A stretch of DNA of 64,000 bases from Pseudomonas inefficax. Its GTDB lineage: Bacteria > Pseudomonadota > Gammaproteobacteria > Pseudomonadales > Pseudomonadaceae. The position numbers were made by a program, and so were the translations under genes. Below, piece after piece: positions 35,095 to 44,748 of the stretch. The stretch is from the NCBI RefSeq assembly GCF_900277125.1, contig NZ_OPYN01000103.1, positions 34,826-98,825 on the forward strand. Direction: 5' to 3'. A model generated the notes under the pieces. That model saw only the letters and a list, made by a program, of their open reading frames with translations. It was not told where the DNA came from and ran no database searches. Position 1 is the stretch's first letter; each line of letters starts with the position of its first letter.

Positions 35095-35889
35095 ATGACC
35101 ACCCCGTCGTCGTCACTGTTGAGCAAGGTCGAAGCCGGCGTTGCCTGGATCACCCTCAACCGCCCCGAGCAACGCAACGCGCTGGATATCCCCACCCTCA
35201 AGCAACTGCACGCCCTGCTGGAAACCTGCAACAGCGACCCAGCCGTACGCGTGGTGGTGCTGACCGGCACCGGCCGCAGCTTCTGCGCCGGTGCCGACCT
35301 GGCCGAATGGGCCGCGGCCGAGGCCCAGGGCACCCTGGAAAGCTATGGCTGGACCGAAACCGCCCATGCCCTGATGTTGCGCCTGCACAGCCTCGACAAG
35401 CCCACCATCGCTGCCATCAACGGCACCGCCGTGGGCGGTGGCATGGACCTCAGCTTGTGCTGCGACCTGCGCATCGCCGCGGCCTCGGCGCGCTTCAAGG
35501 CCGGCTACACCAGCATGGGCTACAGCCCCGATGCCGGTGCCAGCTGGCACCTGCCACGGCTGATCGGCAGCGAGCAGGCCAAGCGCCTGTTGTTCCTCGA
35601 TGAACTGTGGGGTGCCGAACGTGCCCTGGCGGCCGGGCTGGTCAGCGAAGTCTGCGCTGACGAGCAACTGCCTGCCGTGGCCGCTGAGCTGGCCGGGCGC
35701 CTGGCCAATGGCCCGACCTTCGCCTACGCGCAAACCAAGCGGCTGATCCGCGATGGTGCCCGGCGCACCCTGGCCGAGCAGTTGGAAGCCGAGCGCCAGG
35801 CCGGCCTGCTGTGCGGCCGCAGCCAGGACGGTGCCGAGGCGCTGCAAGCGTCGGTGGAACGCCGCGCCCCCCGTTTCACCGGCCAGTAA
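35095..35889 (+). CDS. Enoyl-CoA hydratase/isomerase family protein
   Basis: 264 aa crotonase fold. Oxyanion-hole loops VVVLTGTGRSFCAGADLAEW and AAINGTAVGGGMDLSLCCDLRIA; active-site region GYTSMGYSPDAGASWHLPRLIG, where Asp replaces the usual second Glu position (PDAG), a variation seen in isomerases and dehalogenase-like members. First gene of the operon, 33 bp before the acyl-CoA dehydrogenase. Probable substrate is the enoyl-CoA produced by that enzyme; the in vivo compound is unknown. Confidence 0.88.
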   Translation: MTTPSSSLLSKVEAGVAWITLNRPEQRNALDIPTLKQLHALLETCNSDPAVRVVVLTGTGRSFCAGADLAEWAAAEAQGTLESYGWTETAHALMLRLHSLDKPTIAAINGTAVGGGMDLSLCCDLRIAAASARFKAGYTSMGYSPDAGASWHLPRLIGSEQAKRLLFLDELWGAERALAAGLVSEVCADEQLPAVAAELAGRLANGPTFAYAQTKRLIRDGARRTLAEQLEAERQAGLLCGRSQDGAEALQASVERRAPRFTGQ

Positions 35890-35922
35890 CCCGATAACCG
35901 ACCCTCACCAGGACCTTCGCAG

Positions 35923-37083
35923 ATGAATTTCCAACTGACCCAAGAACAAGAAATGTTGGTGGAAGCGGTACGCAGCTTTGTCGCCAAGGAGCTGCTGCCC
36001 CATGAAGAGGCCGTGGACCGCGCCGATGCCGTGTCGCCCGAGCTGGCCGCGCAAATCCGCGGCAAAGCGATCGCCGCCGGGTTCTATGCCTTCAACATGC
36101 CCGAGGAAGTTGGCGGCGGTGGCCTGGACTATCTGTCCCAGGCGCTGATCGAGCGCGAACTGTCCAAGGTGTCCTGGGCCCTGCACGTGTTCGTCGCGCG
36201 GCCATCGAAAATCCTCATGGCCTGCAAGGACGAACAGATCAACGACTACCTGTTGCCCTGCGTGCAGGGCGAGAAGATCGACTGCTTCGCCCTCACCGAG
36301 CCGGGCGCCGGCTCTGATGCCAACGCCATCAAGACCCGTGCCGTGCGCCAGGGTGACGACTTCGTCATCAATGGCAGCAAGCACTTCATCAGCCATGCCG
36401 GTCACGCCGATTTCGCCATTGTCTTCGCCGTAACCGATACCTACGAGCACAACGGGCGCAAGCGCAACGCGGTAACGGCCTTGCTGGTCGACCGGGGCAC
36501 GCCGGGCATGACTATTCGCCGCGGCCCCAAGTGCGTTAGCAACCGTGGCTACCACACCTACGAGCTGTTCTTCGACGACTGCCGGGTGCCGGCCAGCAAG
36601 GTGCTGGGCGAGGTCGGCAAGGGCTGGGAAGTGGCCAACGCCTGGCTGACCGCCGGCCGGGTGATGGTCGCCGCCAACTGCGTTGGCCAGGCCCAGCGTG
36701 CCCTCGACCTGTCGCTGCAATGGGCTGCCGACCGCAAGCAGTTCGGCCAGGCCATCGGCAGCTACCAGGGGGTGTCGTTCAAGCTGGCCGACATGGCCAC
36801 GCAGATTCGCGCCGCGGAAATGCTCACCCTGCACACCGCCTGGAAAATGGACCAGGGCAGCATGACCGACGGCGAGGCCGGCATGGCCAAGCTGTTCGCC
36901 AGTGAGGTGCTGGGCAAGGTTGCCGACGAAGCCGTGCAGATCTTCGGCGGCATGGGCCTGATGGATGAAGGACCGGTCGAGCGCATCTGGCGCAACGCAC
37001 GTATCGAGCGCATCTGGGAAGGCACCTCGGAAATCCAGCGACACATCATCGCCCGCGAACTGCTGCGCCCGCTGCTGCGCTGA
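35923..37083 (+). CDS. Acyl-CoA dehydrogenase
   Basis: 386 aa, normal family length. FAD/substrate motifs CFALTEPGAGSDANAIKT and FVINGSKHFISHAGHADFAIV; the C-terminal RIWEGTSEIQRHIIARELL contains the catalytic-base Glu region. It oxidises an acyl-CoA to trans-2-enoyl-CoA with electrons to ETF. It lies between a crotonase and an NDP-forming acyl-CoA synthetase gene, so the three can form activation, dehydrogenation and hydration steps. The chain is likely short and possibly guanidino-substituted given the neighbouring aru genes (inference). Confidence 0.92.
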   Translation: MNFQLTQEQEMLVEAVRSFVAKELLPHEEAVDRADAVSPELAAQIRGKAIAAGFYAFNMPEEVGGGGLDYLSQALIERELSKVSWALHVFVARPSKILMACKDEQINDYLLPCVQGEKIDCFALTEPGAGSDANAIKTRAVRQGDDFVINGSKHFISHAGHADFAIVFAVTDTYEHNGRKRNAVTALLVDRGTPGMTIRRGPKCVSNRGYHTYELFFDDCRVPASKVLGEVGKGWEVANAWLTAGRVMVAANCVGQAQRALDLSLQWAADRKQFGQAIGSYQGVSFKLADMATQIRAAEMLTLHTAWKMDQGSMTDGEAGMAKLFASEVLGKVADEAVQIFGGMGLMDEGPVERIWRNARIERIWEGTSEIQRHIIARELLRPLLR

Positions 37084-37100
37084 GCGCCAGGAGAACACCC

Positions 37101-39218
37101 ATGTCGCATTCGATTCGTGACAACCTCAAGCGCCTGCTGGCCCCCCGGCACCTGGCCTTCGTCGGCGGGCGCAGCATGGCGCGGGCGCTCAAGCGCTGCG
37201 CCGAAGGTGGCTTTGGCGGCGAGCTGTGGCTGGTCAACCCGCAGCATGACAGCCTCGAAGGCATCCCCTGTGTGGCGCGGGTGGCCGACTTGCCCTATGC
37301 CCCGGACGCGGTGTTCATTGCCACCAACCGCGAGCTGACTTTGCAGTGCGTTGCCGAACTGGCCGCACGCGGCGCCGGTGGTGCCATCTGCTATGCCTCG
37401 GGCTTTGCCGAAAGCGGCGAGGAGGGCCGCCAGCTACAGCAGCGCCTGCTCGCCGCCGCCGGCAACATGGCCTTGCTCGGCCCCAACTGCTACGGCCTGC
37501 TCGACTACTTGCACGGCGCTGCCCTGTGGCCGGTAGCCCATGGTGGCCAGCAGGTGGAGAAGGGCGTGGCGATCCTCACCCAGAGCGGCAACTTTGCCTA
37601 CAACCTGTCGATGAGCGACCGCTCGCTGCCGGTGGCCTACATGGCCTCGGTCGGCAACCAGGCGCAACTGGGCGTGGCCGAGTTGATGGACGTGCTGCTC
37701 GACGACCCACGGGTAACCGCCATCGGCCTGCACCTGGAAGGCCTGAAGAACGTGCCGGGCTTCGCCCGTGCGGCCTGCAAGGCATTGCAGCAGGGCACGC
37801 CGATCATTGCCTTGAAGACCGGTGTGTCGCAGATAGGCGCCGAACTGGCGCTCAGCCACACCAGCTCGCTGTCCGGCTCCGATGCCTTGTACGACAGCCT
37901 GTTCCAGCGCCTGGGCGTGATCCGCGTCAGTGGCCCGGTGAGCTTCGTTGAAACCCTCAAGGCCGCCGCCTGTGGGCGCTTGCCAATGGATGGCGAGCTG
38001 ATCGCCCTGGCTTGTTCCGGTGGCGATGCCGGCTTGATCGCCGACTATGCCGAGCGCAACCATCTGCTTCTGCCGCAGCTCGAACAAGGGCAGGTGGCGC
38101 AGTTGGCCGAGGTGTTGCCAGCCTATGCCAACCTGGTCAACCCGCTGGATTTCACCACGGCCATCTGGGGTGATGCAGCGGCCCTGCAACGCATGCTGGA
38201 CAGCACCCTGAGCGGTGCAGCCGACGCGGCCATGCTGGTGCTGGACTACCCGGCGGCGTTCACCGGCGAACGCAAGGAATGCGACCTGCTGCTGGCGCTG
38301 TACTGCGATGCGCTGGAACGCCACGGCAAGATCGGCTTCGTCACGTCGGCGTTCCCGGAGCTGTTGCCCGCCTCTGCGCGCGAGCGCTTGCACGCGCGTG
38401 GCATCGCCGCCCTGCAGGGCGTGGAGGATGGCCTGGCAGCCTGGGGCCGCATCGTCGCCTACCAGCGCAACCGCCAACGGCTGCTGGAGCAAGGTGAGGC
38501 TACGCGGGTGCCGCTGTGCCCACAGGCCCTCGCGGGCGAGGGCCAGCTGCTGGACGAATGGCAATCCAAGCAAGCCTTGCGTGCCTTCGGCCTGCCGGTA
38601 CCAGCCGGGGTGTTGAGCACACCCGAGCGCGCTGTGGCAGATGCCGCCCGCGTCGGCTACCCGCTGGTATTGAAGGCGGTAAGCGCGCAACTGCCGCACA
38701 AGACCGAGGCCGGTGCGGTGGCGCTGAACCTGCGCGATGCTGCCGCCCTCGAGGTTGCGCTGGTGCAGATGCGCCAGCGCATCGCCGCCTACGCCCCGCA
38801 GGTAGCGTTCGACCAGGTGCTGCTCGAACCGATGGCCGAGCAGCCGCTGGCTGAACTGATCGTCGGCGTCAAGCGCGAGCACGACTTCGCCCTGGCTTTG
38901 GTGATTGGTGCCGGTGGTGTGCTGGTCGAGTTGCTCAAGGACAGCGTCAGCCTGTTGCTGCCGACCACCGACAACGCCATCCGTGCCGCGCTGCTCAGCC
39001 TGCGCAGCGCCAGCCTGCTGCAAGGCTTCCGTGGCCGCCCGGCCGCCGACCTCGACGCATTGGTTGCGGCAATCCGCGCGGTGGCCGACTACGCCTGCGA
39101 AAACGCCGGGCAACTGCTGGAGCTGGATGTGAACCCATTGATGGTCGGTGCCCACGGCGCCACCGCGGTCGATGCGCTGATCCGCCTCGGCCAAGTGCAA
39201 GGAGAACGACATGAATAA
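37101..39218 (+). CDS. Acyl-CoA synthetase (NDP-forming), fused alpha-beta type
   Basis: 705 aa. CoA-binding Rossmann domain (1-130), succinyl-CoA-ligase-like domain with ALSHTSSLSGSDALYDSLF around the phospho-His (~252), then an ATP-grasp domain from ~475 (VLKAVSAQLPHKTEAGAVALNL). The Acd family converts carboxylic acid + CoA + NTP to acyl-CoA + NDP + Pi, or the reverse. Length agrees with fused bacterial Acd. It overlaps aruI by 8 bp. It is not the AMP-forming synthetase usual for fatty acids, which suggests a short polar acid substrate or energy-conserving cleavage. Confidence 0.9.
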   Translation: MSHSIRDNLKRLLAPRHLAFVGGRSMARALKRCAEGGFGGELWLVNPQHDSLEGIPCVARVADLPYAPDAVFIATNRELTLQCVAELAARGAGGAICYASGFAESGEEGRQLQQRLLAAAGNMALLGPNCYGLLDYLHGAALWPVAHGGQQVEKGVAILTQSGNFAYNLSMSDRSLPVAYMASVGNQAQLGVAELMDVLLDDPRVTAIGLHLEGLKNVPGFARAACKALQQGTPIIALKTGVSQIGAELALSHTSSLSGSDALYDSLFQRLGVIRVSGPVSFVETLKAAACGRLPMDGELIALACSGGDAGLIADYAERNHLLLPQLEQGQVAQLAEVLPAYANLVNPLDFTTAIWGDAAALQRMLDSTLSGAADAAMLVLDYPAAFTGERKECDLLLALYCDALERHGKIGFVTSAFPELLPASARERLHARGIAALQGVEDGLAAWGRIVAYQRNRQRLLEQGEATRVPLCPQALAGEGQLLDEWQSKQALRAFGLPVPAGVLSTPERAVADAARVGYPLVLKAVSAQLPHKTEAGAVALNLRDAAALEVALVQMRQRIAAYAPQVAFDQVLLEPMAEQPLAELIVGVKREHDFALALVIGAGGVLVELLKDSVSLLLPTTDNAIRAALLSLRSASLLQGFRGRPAADLDALVAAIRAVADYACENAGQLLELDVNPLMVGAHGATAVDALIRLGQVQGERHE

Positions 39219-40818
39219 GCCCACCCAGACTGCCGGCCAGGCGCTGGTACGCCTGCTGGCCAACTATGGCGTGGAGACGGTATTCGGCATCCCCGGCGTG
39301 CACACCCTGGAGCTGTACCGTGGCCTGCCGGGCAGCGGTATCCGTCATGTACTCACCCGCCACGAGCAGGGCGCCGGCTTCATGGCCGACGGCTATGCCC
39401 GGGTAAGCGGCAAACCAGGTGTGTGCTTCGTCATTACCGGCCCAGGCGTGACCAATGCCGCCACCGCCATCGGTCAGGCCTATGCCGACTCCATCCCGAT
39501 GCTGGTTATTTCCAGCGTCAACCACACGGCCAGCCTGGGCAAGGGCTGGGGCTGCCTGCACGAAACCCAGGACCAGCGCGCCATGACCGCGCCGATCACC
39601 GCGTTCTCCGCCGTGGCCCTGCGCGGCGACGACCTGCCCGAACTGATTGCCCGCGCCTGGGCCGTGTTCGATAGCGAACGGCCGCGCCCGGTGCACATCT
39701 CGGTGCCGCTGGACGTGCTGGCGGCGCCGGTCAGCCGTGACTGGAGCGATGAGGTGGTGCGCCGCCCCGGGCGCGGCCAGCCGTGCCGCGACATCCTCGA
39801 CCAGGCCGCCGTGAAGCTGGCCGCCGCCAAGCGCCCGATGATCATTGCCGGTGGTGGGGCATTGCATGCGGCCGAGCAACTGCAGCAACTGAGCACCCGG
39901 CTGGCAGCGCCACTGTTCACCAGCGTGGCCGGCAAAGGCTTGCTGCCAGTGGACGCGCCACTGAATGCCGGCGCCAGCCTGTGCGTCGAGCCCGGCTGGC
40001 AGCTGATCAGCCAGGCCGACGTGGTGCTGGCAGTGGGTACCGAAATGGCCGATACCGATTTCTGGCGCGAGCGCCTGCCGATCAGTGGCGAGCTGCTGCG
40101 CGTGGACATCGACCCGCGCAAGTTCAACGACTTCTACCCCTGTGCCATTGCCCTGCACGGCGATGCCCGGCAAACCTTGGCCGGCCTGCTCGAACACCTG
40201 CCAGCGCTGGACCGTGACCCGGCCCAGGCCAGCGAAGCCGTGGCCAACCTGCGCCAGGCCATTCGCAGCGGGCATGCGCCGCTGCAGGCCGTGCACCAGG
40301 CAATTCTCGACCGCATTGCCGCCGTGCTGCCGGACGACGCCTTCATCAGCAGCGACATGACCCAGCTGGCCTATACCGGCAACTACGCCTTTGCCAGCCG
40401 GGCGCCGCGCAGCTGGCTGCACCCCACCGGCTACGGCACCCTCGGCTACGGCCTGCCGGCCGGCATCGGCGGCATGTTCGCCAGCGACCACCGCCCAGGC
40501 CTGGTGCTGGTGGGCGACGGCGGCTTCCTCTACACCGCCCAGGAACTGGCCACCGCAGTCGAGGAGCTGGACCGACCGTTGGTCGTGCTGTTGTGGAACA
40601 ATGACGCCCTTGGCCAGATCCGTGACGACATGCTCGGCCTGGACATCGAGCCGGTCGGCGTACTGCCGCGCAACCCGGACTTCATCGGCCTGGCCCGTGC
40701 CTTCGGTTGCGCGGTGCGCCAGCCGCGTGACCTGGACGCGCTGCAGGCCGATCTGGCCAGTGGTTTCGCCACGCCTGGCGTCACCTTTATCGAACTCAAA
40801 CACACCTGCGTCTGCTAA
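39211..40818 (+). CDS. aruI: ThDP-dependent 2-oxoacid decarboxylase, AruI-like (2-ketoarginine decarboxylase)
   Basis: 535 aa, acetolactate-synthase-like three-domain fold. Cofactor-activating E52 (TRHEQGAGFMADGYAR), central Rossmann-like domain, and ThDP/Mg motif VGDGGFLYTAQELATAVEEL ... NND near 430-460. In P. aeruginosa AruI decarboxylates 2-ketoarginine to 4-guanidinobutyraldehyde. The adjacent AruH-type transaminase and aldehyde dehydrogenase fit that assignment, whereas ilvN or other BCAA genes are absent. It overlaps the upstream acyl-CoA synthetase gene by 8 bp. Confidence 0.82.
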   Translation: MNKPTQTAGQALVRLLANYGVETVFGIPGVHTLELYRGLPGSGIRHVLTRHEQGAGFMADGYARVSGKPGVCFVITGPGVTNAATAIGQAYADSIPMLVISSVNHTASLGKGWGCLHETQDQRAMTAPITAFSAVALRGDDLPELIARAWAVFDSERPRPVHISVPLDVLAAPVSRDWSDEVVRRPGRGQPCRDILDQAAVKLAAAKRPMIIAGGGALHAAEQLQQLSTRLAAPLFTSVAGKGLLPVDAPLNAGASLCVEPGWQLISQADVVLAVGTEMADTDFWRERLPISGELLRVDIDPRKFNDFYPCAIALHGDARQTLAGLLEHLPALDRDPAQASEAVANLRQAIRSGHAPLQAVHQAILDRIAAVLPDDAFISSDMTQLAYTGNYAFASRAPRSWLHPTGYGTLGYGLPAGIGGMFASDHRPGLVLVGDGGFLYTAQELATAVEELDRPLVVLLWNNDALGQIRDDMLGLDIEPVGVLPRNPDFIGLARAFGCAVRQPRDLDALQADLASGFATPGVTFIELKHTCVC

Positions 40819-40852
40819 ACGGCAGACACCACGAATAACAAGAGAAACCACC

Positions 40853-42082
40853 ATGCCATTTCGCCGTACCCTCCTGGCTGCATCCCTCGCTCTGCTGATC
40901 ACTGGCCAGGCCCCGCTGTACGCCGCACCACCCCTGTCCATGGACAACGGCACCACCGCCCTGACCGCGCAGAACAGCAACGCCTGGGTCGAAATCAGTG
41001 CCGGCGCGCTGCAACACAACATCCGTACCTTGCAGGCCGAGCTTGGCGGCAAGTCCAAGCTGTGCGCCGTGCTCAAGGCCGACGCCTATGGCCACGGTAT
41101 CGGCCTGGTCATGCCATCGATCATCGCCCAGGGCGTGCCTTGCGTGGCGGTGGCCAGCAACGAAGAGGCCCGCGTGGTCCGCGCCAGCGGCTTCACCGGG
41201 CAACTGGTGCGGGTACGCCTGGCCAGCCTCAGCGAAGTGGAAGATGCCTTGCAGTACGACATGGAAGAACTGGTCGGCAGCGCCGAGTTCGCCCGCCAGC
41301 TCGATGCCATCGCCGAACGCCACGGCAAGAAACTGCGCATTCACATGGCGCTCAATTCCAGTGGCATGAGCCGCAACGGTGTGGAAATGACCACTTGGTC
41401 CGGCCGGGGTGAAGCGTTGCAGATCACCGACCAGAAGCACCTCGAGCTGGTCGCGCTGATGACCCACTTCGCCGTGGAAGACAAGGACGATGTGCGCAAG
41501 GGCCTGGCAGCGTTCAACGAGCAGACCGGCTGGCTGATCAAGCACGCGAAACTTGATCGCAGCAAGCTCACCCTGCATGCCGCCAACTCCTTCGCTACGC
41601 TGGAAGTGCCGGAAGCGCGCCTGGACATGGTGCGCACCGGCGGCGCGCTGTTCGGCGACACCGTGCCGACGCACACCGAATACCAACGTGCCATGCAGTT
41701 CAAGTCGCACGTGGCAGCGGTGCACAGCTACCCGGCAGGCAACACCGTCGGCTACGACCGCACCTTCACCCTGACGCGGGATTCGCGCCTGGCCAACATC
41801 ACCGTCGGCTACTCCGATGGCTATCGCCGGGTGTTCACCAACAAGGGCCATGTGCTGATCAACGGCCACCGTGTGCCGGTGGTGGGCAAGGTGTCGATGA
41901 ACACGTTGATGGTCGATGTCACCGACTTCCCCGATGTGAAGGGTGGCAACGAAGTGGTGCTGTTCGGCAAACAGGCCGGGGGCGAAATCACCCAGGCCGA
42001 GATGGAAGAAATCAACGGCGCGCTGCTCGCCGACCTGTACACCGTATGGGGCAGTTCCAACCCGAAGATTCTCGTCGACTGA
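40853..42082 (+). CDS. alr: Periplasmic broad-specificity amino-acid racemase (Alr/Bsr type)
   Basis: 409 aa. Signal peptide MPFRRTLLAASLALLITGQA with cleavage near PLYA-A, so it acts in the periplasm, unlike house-keeping alanine racemase. PLP lysine K75 (AVLKADAYGHG) and catalytic Y301 (GNTVGYDRTF) are intact; C71 and C97 match the disulfide pair of broad-specificity racemases. P. putida Alr of this length racemises Lys and Arg. Sitting between aruI and aruH, it can convert external D-arginine (or make it) before uptake and transamination. Start ATG at 40853 follows AGAGAA. Confidence 0.9.
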   Translation: MPFRRTLLAASLALLITGQAPLYAAPPLSMDNGTTALTAQNSNAWVEISAGALQHNIRTLQAELGGKSKLCAVLKADAYGHGIGLVMPSIIAQGVPCVAVASNEEARVVRASGFTGQLVRVRLASLSEVEDALQYDMEELVGSAEFARQLDAIAERHGKKLRIHMALNSSGMSRNGVEMTTWSGRGEALQITDQKHLELVALMTHFAVEDKDDVRKGLAAFNEQTGWLIKHAKLDRSKLTLHAANSFATLEVPEARLDMVRTGGALFGDTVPTHTEYQRAMQFKSHVAAVHSYPAGNTVGYDRTFTLTRDSRLANITVGYSDGYRRVFTNKGHVLINGHRVPVVGKVSMNTLMVDVTDFPDVKGGNEVVLFGKQAGGEITQAEMEEINGALLADLYTVWGSSNPKILVD

Positions 42083-42106
42083 AACCGCCAATGAAGGGAG
42101 ATTGCC

Positions 42107-43297
42107 ATGCGCTACGCCAAGCTCACTCAACGCATCGCCGGCGACGGGGCCGCAGCCTGGGACATCCACTACCGCGCCCTGGCGCTGCAGGCCGAGGGCA
42201 AGGATGTCCTGCTGCTGTCGGTGGGTGACCCGGACTTCGACACCCCTGCACCAATCGTCGAGGCGGCCATCGACAGCCTGCATGCGGGCCATACCCATTA
42301 CGCCGATGTGCGCGGCAAGCTGGCGCTGCGCCAGGCCATCGCCAATCGCCACCGGCAGCGCAGCGGCCAGGCCGTCGACGCCGACCAGGTGACGGTGCTG
42401 GCGGGGGCCCAATGTGCGCTGTACTGCGTGGCCCAGTGCGTGCTTGACCCGGGTGACGAGGTGATTGTCGCCGAGCCCATGTACGTGACCTACGAGGCCG
42501 TGTTCGGGGCCTGTGGCGCCAAGGTGGTGCCGGTGCCGGTCAAGCCGGAGAACGGCTTTCGCGTGTGCCCGCGTGACGTGGCAGCGCGCATCACCCCGCG
42601 CACCCGCGCCCTGGCCCTTAACAGCCCGCACAACCCCTCGGGCGCGAGCCTGCCGCGCGCCACCTGGGAAGCGCTTGCCGAACTGTGCATCGCCCACGAT
42701 CTGTGGCTGATCTCTGACGAGGTGTACAGCGAGCTGCTGTACGACGGCGAGCATGTCAGCCCTGGCAGCCTGCCGGGCATGGCCGAGCGTACCGCCACCC
42801 TCAACAGCCTGTCGAAGTCGCATGCCATGACCGGCTGGCGGGTGGGTTGGGTGGTCGGTTCGGCCGAGCTGGCCTCCCACCTGGAAAACCTCGCTCTGTG
42901 CATGCTGTACGGCTCGCCGGACTTCATCCAGGACGCCGCCGTGGTCGCACTGGAGCAGCAACTGCCGGAACTGGATGCTATGCGCGAAGCCTATCGCCAG
43001 CGCCGTGACCTGGTGTGTGAACAACTTGCTGACTGCCCGGGTATCAAGGTGCTCAAGCCCGATGGCGGTATGTTCGTGATGGTCGACATCCGCGAGACCG
43101 GCGTATCTGCCCAGACCTTTGCCGACTACCTGTTGGACAGCCAGGGCGTGTCGGTGCTTGCCGGCGAAGCGTTCGGCCCCAGCGCTGCCGGGCATATCCG
43201 CCTCGGCCTGGTGCTGGGCAATGCGGCGCTGATCGATGCCTGCCGCCGCATCGCCTGCTGTGCCGACGAACTGAAACGGGACTACGGCCATGCGTGA
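42107..43297 (+). CDS. aruH: PLP-dependent aminotransferase, AruH-like (arginine:pyruvate transaminase)
   Basis: 396 aa, fold-type I class I/II aminotransferase. N176 (NSPHNPSGA), D204 (LISDEVYSE) and PLP-binding K237 (NSLSKSHAMTGWRVGW) are present. In the ATA pathway AruH moves the alpha-amino group of L-arginine to pyruvate, giving 2-ketoarginine and alanine. Assignment rests on gene order with aruI and the aruRS-like genes. It overlaps the aldehyde dehydrogenase gene by 8 bp. The racemase upstream could also recycle the alanine formed. Confidence 0.83.
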   Translation: MRYAKLTQRIAGDGAAAWDIHYRALALQAEGKDVLLLSVGDPDFDTPAPIVEAAIDSLHAGHTHYADVRGKLALRQAIANRHRQRSGQAVDADQVTVLAGAQCALYCVAQCVLDPGDEVIVAEPMYVTYEAVFGACGAKVVPVPVKPENGFRVCPRDVAARITPRTRALALNSPHNPSGASLPRATWEALAELCIAHDLWLISDEVYSELLYDGEHVSPGSLPGMAERTATLNSLSKSHAMTGWRVGWVVGSAELASHLENLALCMLYGSPDFIQDAAVVALEQQLPELDAMREAYRQRRDLVCEQLADCPGIKVLKPDGGMFVMVDIRETGVSAQTFADYLLDSQGVSVLAGEAFGPSAAGHIRLGLVLGNAALIDACRRIACCADELKRDYGHA

Positions 43298-44705
43298 GTA
43301 TTCGCGGCTGTACATCGACGGCGCCTGGCAGGTACCGAGCGGGCAGGGCATGGCCGAGGTGATCGACCCGGCCACCGAACAGACCATCGGCCGCGTGCCG
43401 CTGGGCGCCGAGGCCGATGTCGAACGGGCGGTGATGGCTGCGCGGCGGGCCTTCGATGGCTGGTCGCGCACAGCGTCCAGCGTACGCGCCGGGTACATAA
43501 CGGCGCTGGCCGCACAGCTGAAAAGCCGCGCGGCGGAAATGGCCTCGGTCATCACCGATGAGTTGGGCATGCCGGTGCAGTGGTGCCAGGCAGTGCAGGT
43601 GGAAGGCCCGATTGCCGGGCTGGAGCAGTACGCCGAACTGGCCGGGCTTATGGATGAGGTGCGCGAAGTCGGCAACTCGCTGGTGTACCGCGAAGCCGTT
43701 GGCGTGTGCGCGTTCATCAACCCGTGGAACTACCCGCTGCACCAGATGATCGGCAAGCTGGCGCCGGCCCTGGCCGCTGGCTGCACGGTGGTGGTCAAGC
43801 CCAGCCAGGAAACACCGCTGCATGCGTTCCTGCTGGCCGAAATGATCGAGGCCATCGGCCTGCCGGCCGGGGTGTTCAACCTGGTCAGCGGGCCGGGGGC
43901 CAAGGTTGGCGAGGCCCTGGCCCGGCACCCGCAGGTGGACATGGTGTCGTTCACCGGCTCCACCGGCGCTGGGGTGCGCGTGGCCCAGGCGGCCGCGCCG
44001 ACGGTGAAGCGGGTGTGCCTGGAGCTGGGCGGCAAGTCGCCGTTGCTGATCACTGCCGACGCCGACCTGCACGCGGCGGTGCGCCATGGCGTACAGGACG
44101 TGATGATCAACTCGGGGCAGACCTGCACGGCCCTGACCCGCATGCTGCTGCCGGCCAGCCGCTACGCTGAGGCGCTGGAGATCGCCGAGGCCGAGACCCG
44201 TGCGCTGGTCATGGGCAACCCGCGTGACCCGGCCAGCTTCCTCGGGCCGATGTGTTCGGCAGGCCAGCGGCGCACCGTGCTCGACTACATTCGCCTGGGG
44301 CAGGAGGAGGGCGCTCGCCTGCTGTGCGGCGGTGATGCGCCAGCCGGTTTCGAGCGCGGCTTCTACGTGGCGCCGACGTTGTTCGCTGACGTCGACAACC
44401 GCATGCGTATCGCCCAGGAGGAAATCTTCGGCCCCGTGTTGTGCCTGATCCCCTATGCCGATGAGGCACAGGCGCTGGCCCTGGCCAACGATTCGCCGTT
44501 CGGCCTGTCCAGTGCGGTGTGGGCCGGTAGCCGCGAGCACGGCCTGGCCCTGGCGCGGCAGCTACGCGCAGGGCAGTGCTTCATCAACGGTGGCGGGTTC
44601 AACTACCAGGCACCGTTCGGTGGCTACAAGCAGTCGGGCAACGGGCGCGAGTGGGGCGAGGAGGGCCTGGCGGAGTTCGTCGAGGTGAAAGCGGTGCAGT
44701 GCTGA
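43290..44705 (+). CDS. NAD(P)-dependent aldehyde dehydrogenase, likely 4-guanidinobutyraldehyde dehydrogenase
   Basis: 471 aa ALDH. Oxyanion N147 (NPWNYPLHQ), Rossmann FTGSTGAG, general base E245 (LELGGKSP) and nucleophile C279 (NSGQTCTAL) are all in place. It would oxidise the aldehyde made by AruI to 4-guanidinobutyrate. In P. aeruginosa KauB does this step from another locus, so a dedicated enzyme inside the cluster is notable. It overlaps aruH by 8 bp and is followed by the NQO-like gene. Confidence 0.88.
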   Translation: MREYSRLYIDGAWQVPSGQGMAEVIDPATEQTIGRVPLGAEADVERAVMAARRAFDGWSRTASSVRAGYITALAAQLKSRAAEMASVITDELGMPVQWCQAVQVEGPIAGLEQYAELAGLMDEVREVGNSLVYREAVGVCAFINPWNYPLHQMIGKLAPALAAGCTVVVKPSQETPLHAFLLAEMIEAIGLPAGVFNLVSGPGAKVGEALARHPQVDMVSFTGSTGAGVRVAQAAAPTVKRVCLELGGKSPLLITADADLHAAVRHGVQDVMINSGQTCTALTRMLLPASRYAEALEIAEAETRALVMGNPRDPASFLGPMCSAGQRRTVLDYIRLGQEEGARLLCGGDAPAGFERGFYVAPTLFADVDNRMRIAQEEIFGPVLCLIPYADEAQALALANDSPFGLSSAVWAGSREHGLALARQLRAGQCFINGGGFNYQAPFGGYKQSGNGREWGEEGLAEFVEVKAVQC

Positions 44706-44748
44706 GCCACAGCTGGAAGACAACCTGTTTTGTGTGAGGAGAATGTTT

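Noticed and set aside
39211..40818. Calling the ThDP enzyme an acetolactate synthase
   Set aside because: No ilvN partner or BCAA genes; neighbours fit 2-ketoarginine decarboxylase.
40796..43720. 974-codon open frame on the minus strand opposite alr/aruH
   Set aside because: It is an antisense shadow of high-GC coding sequence; plus-strand proteins carry clear catalytic motifs.
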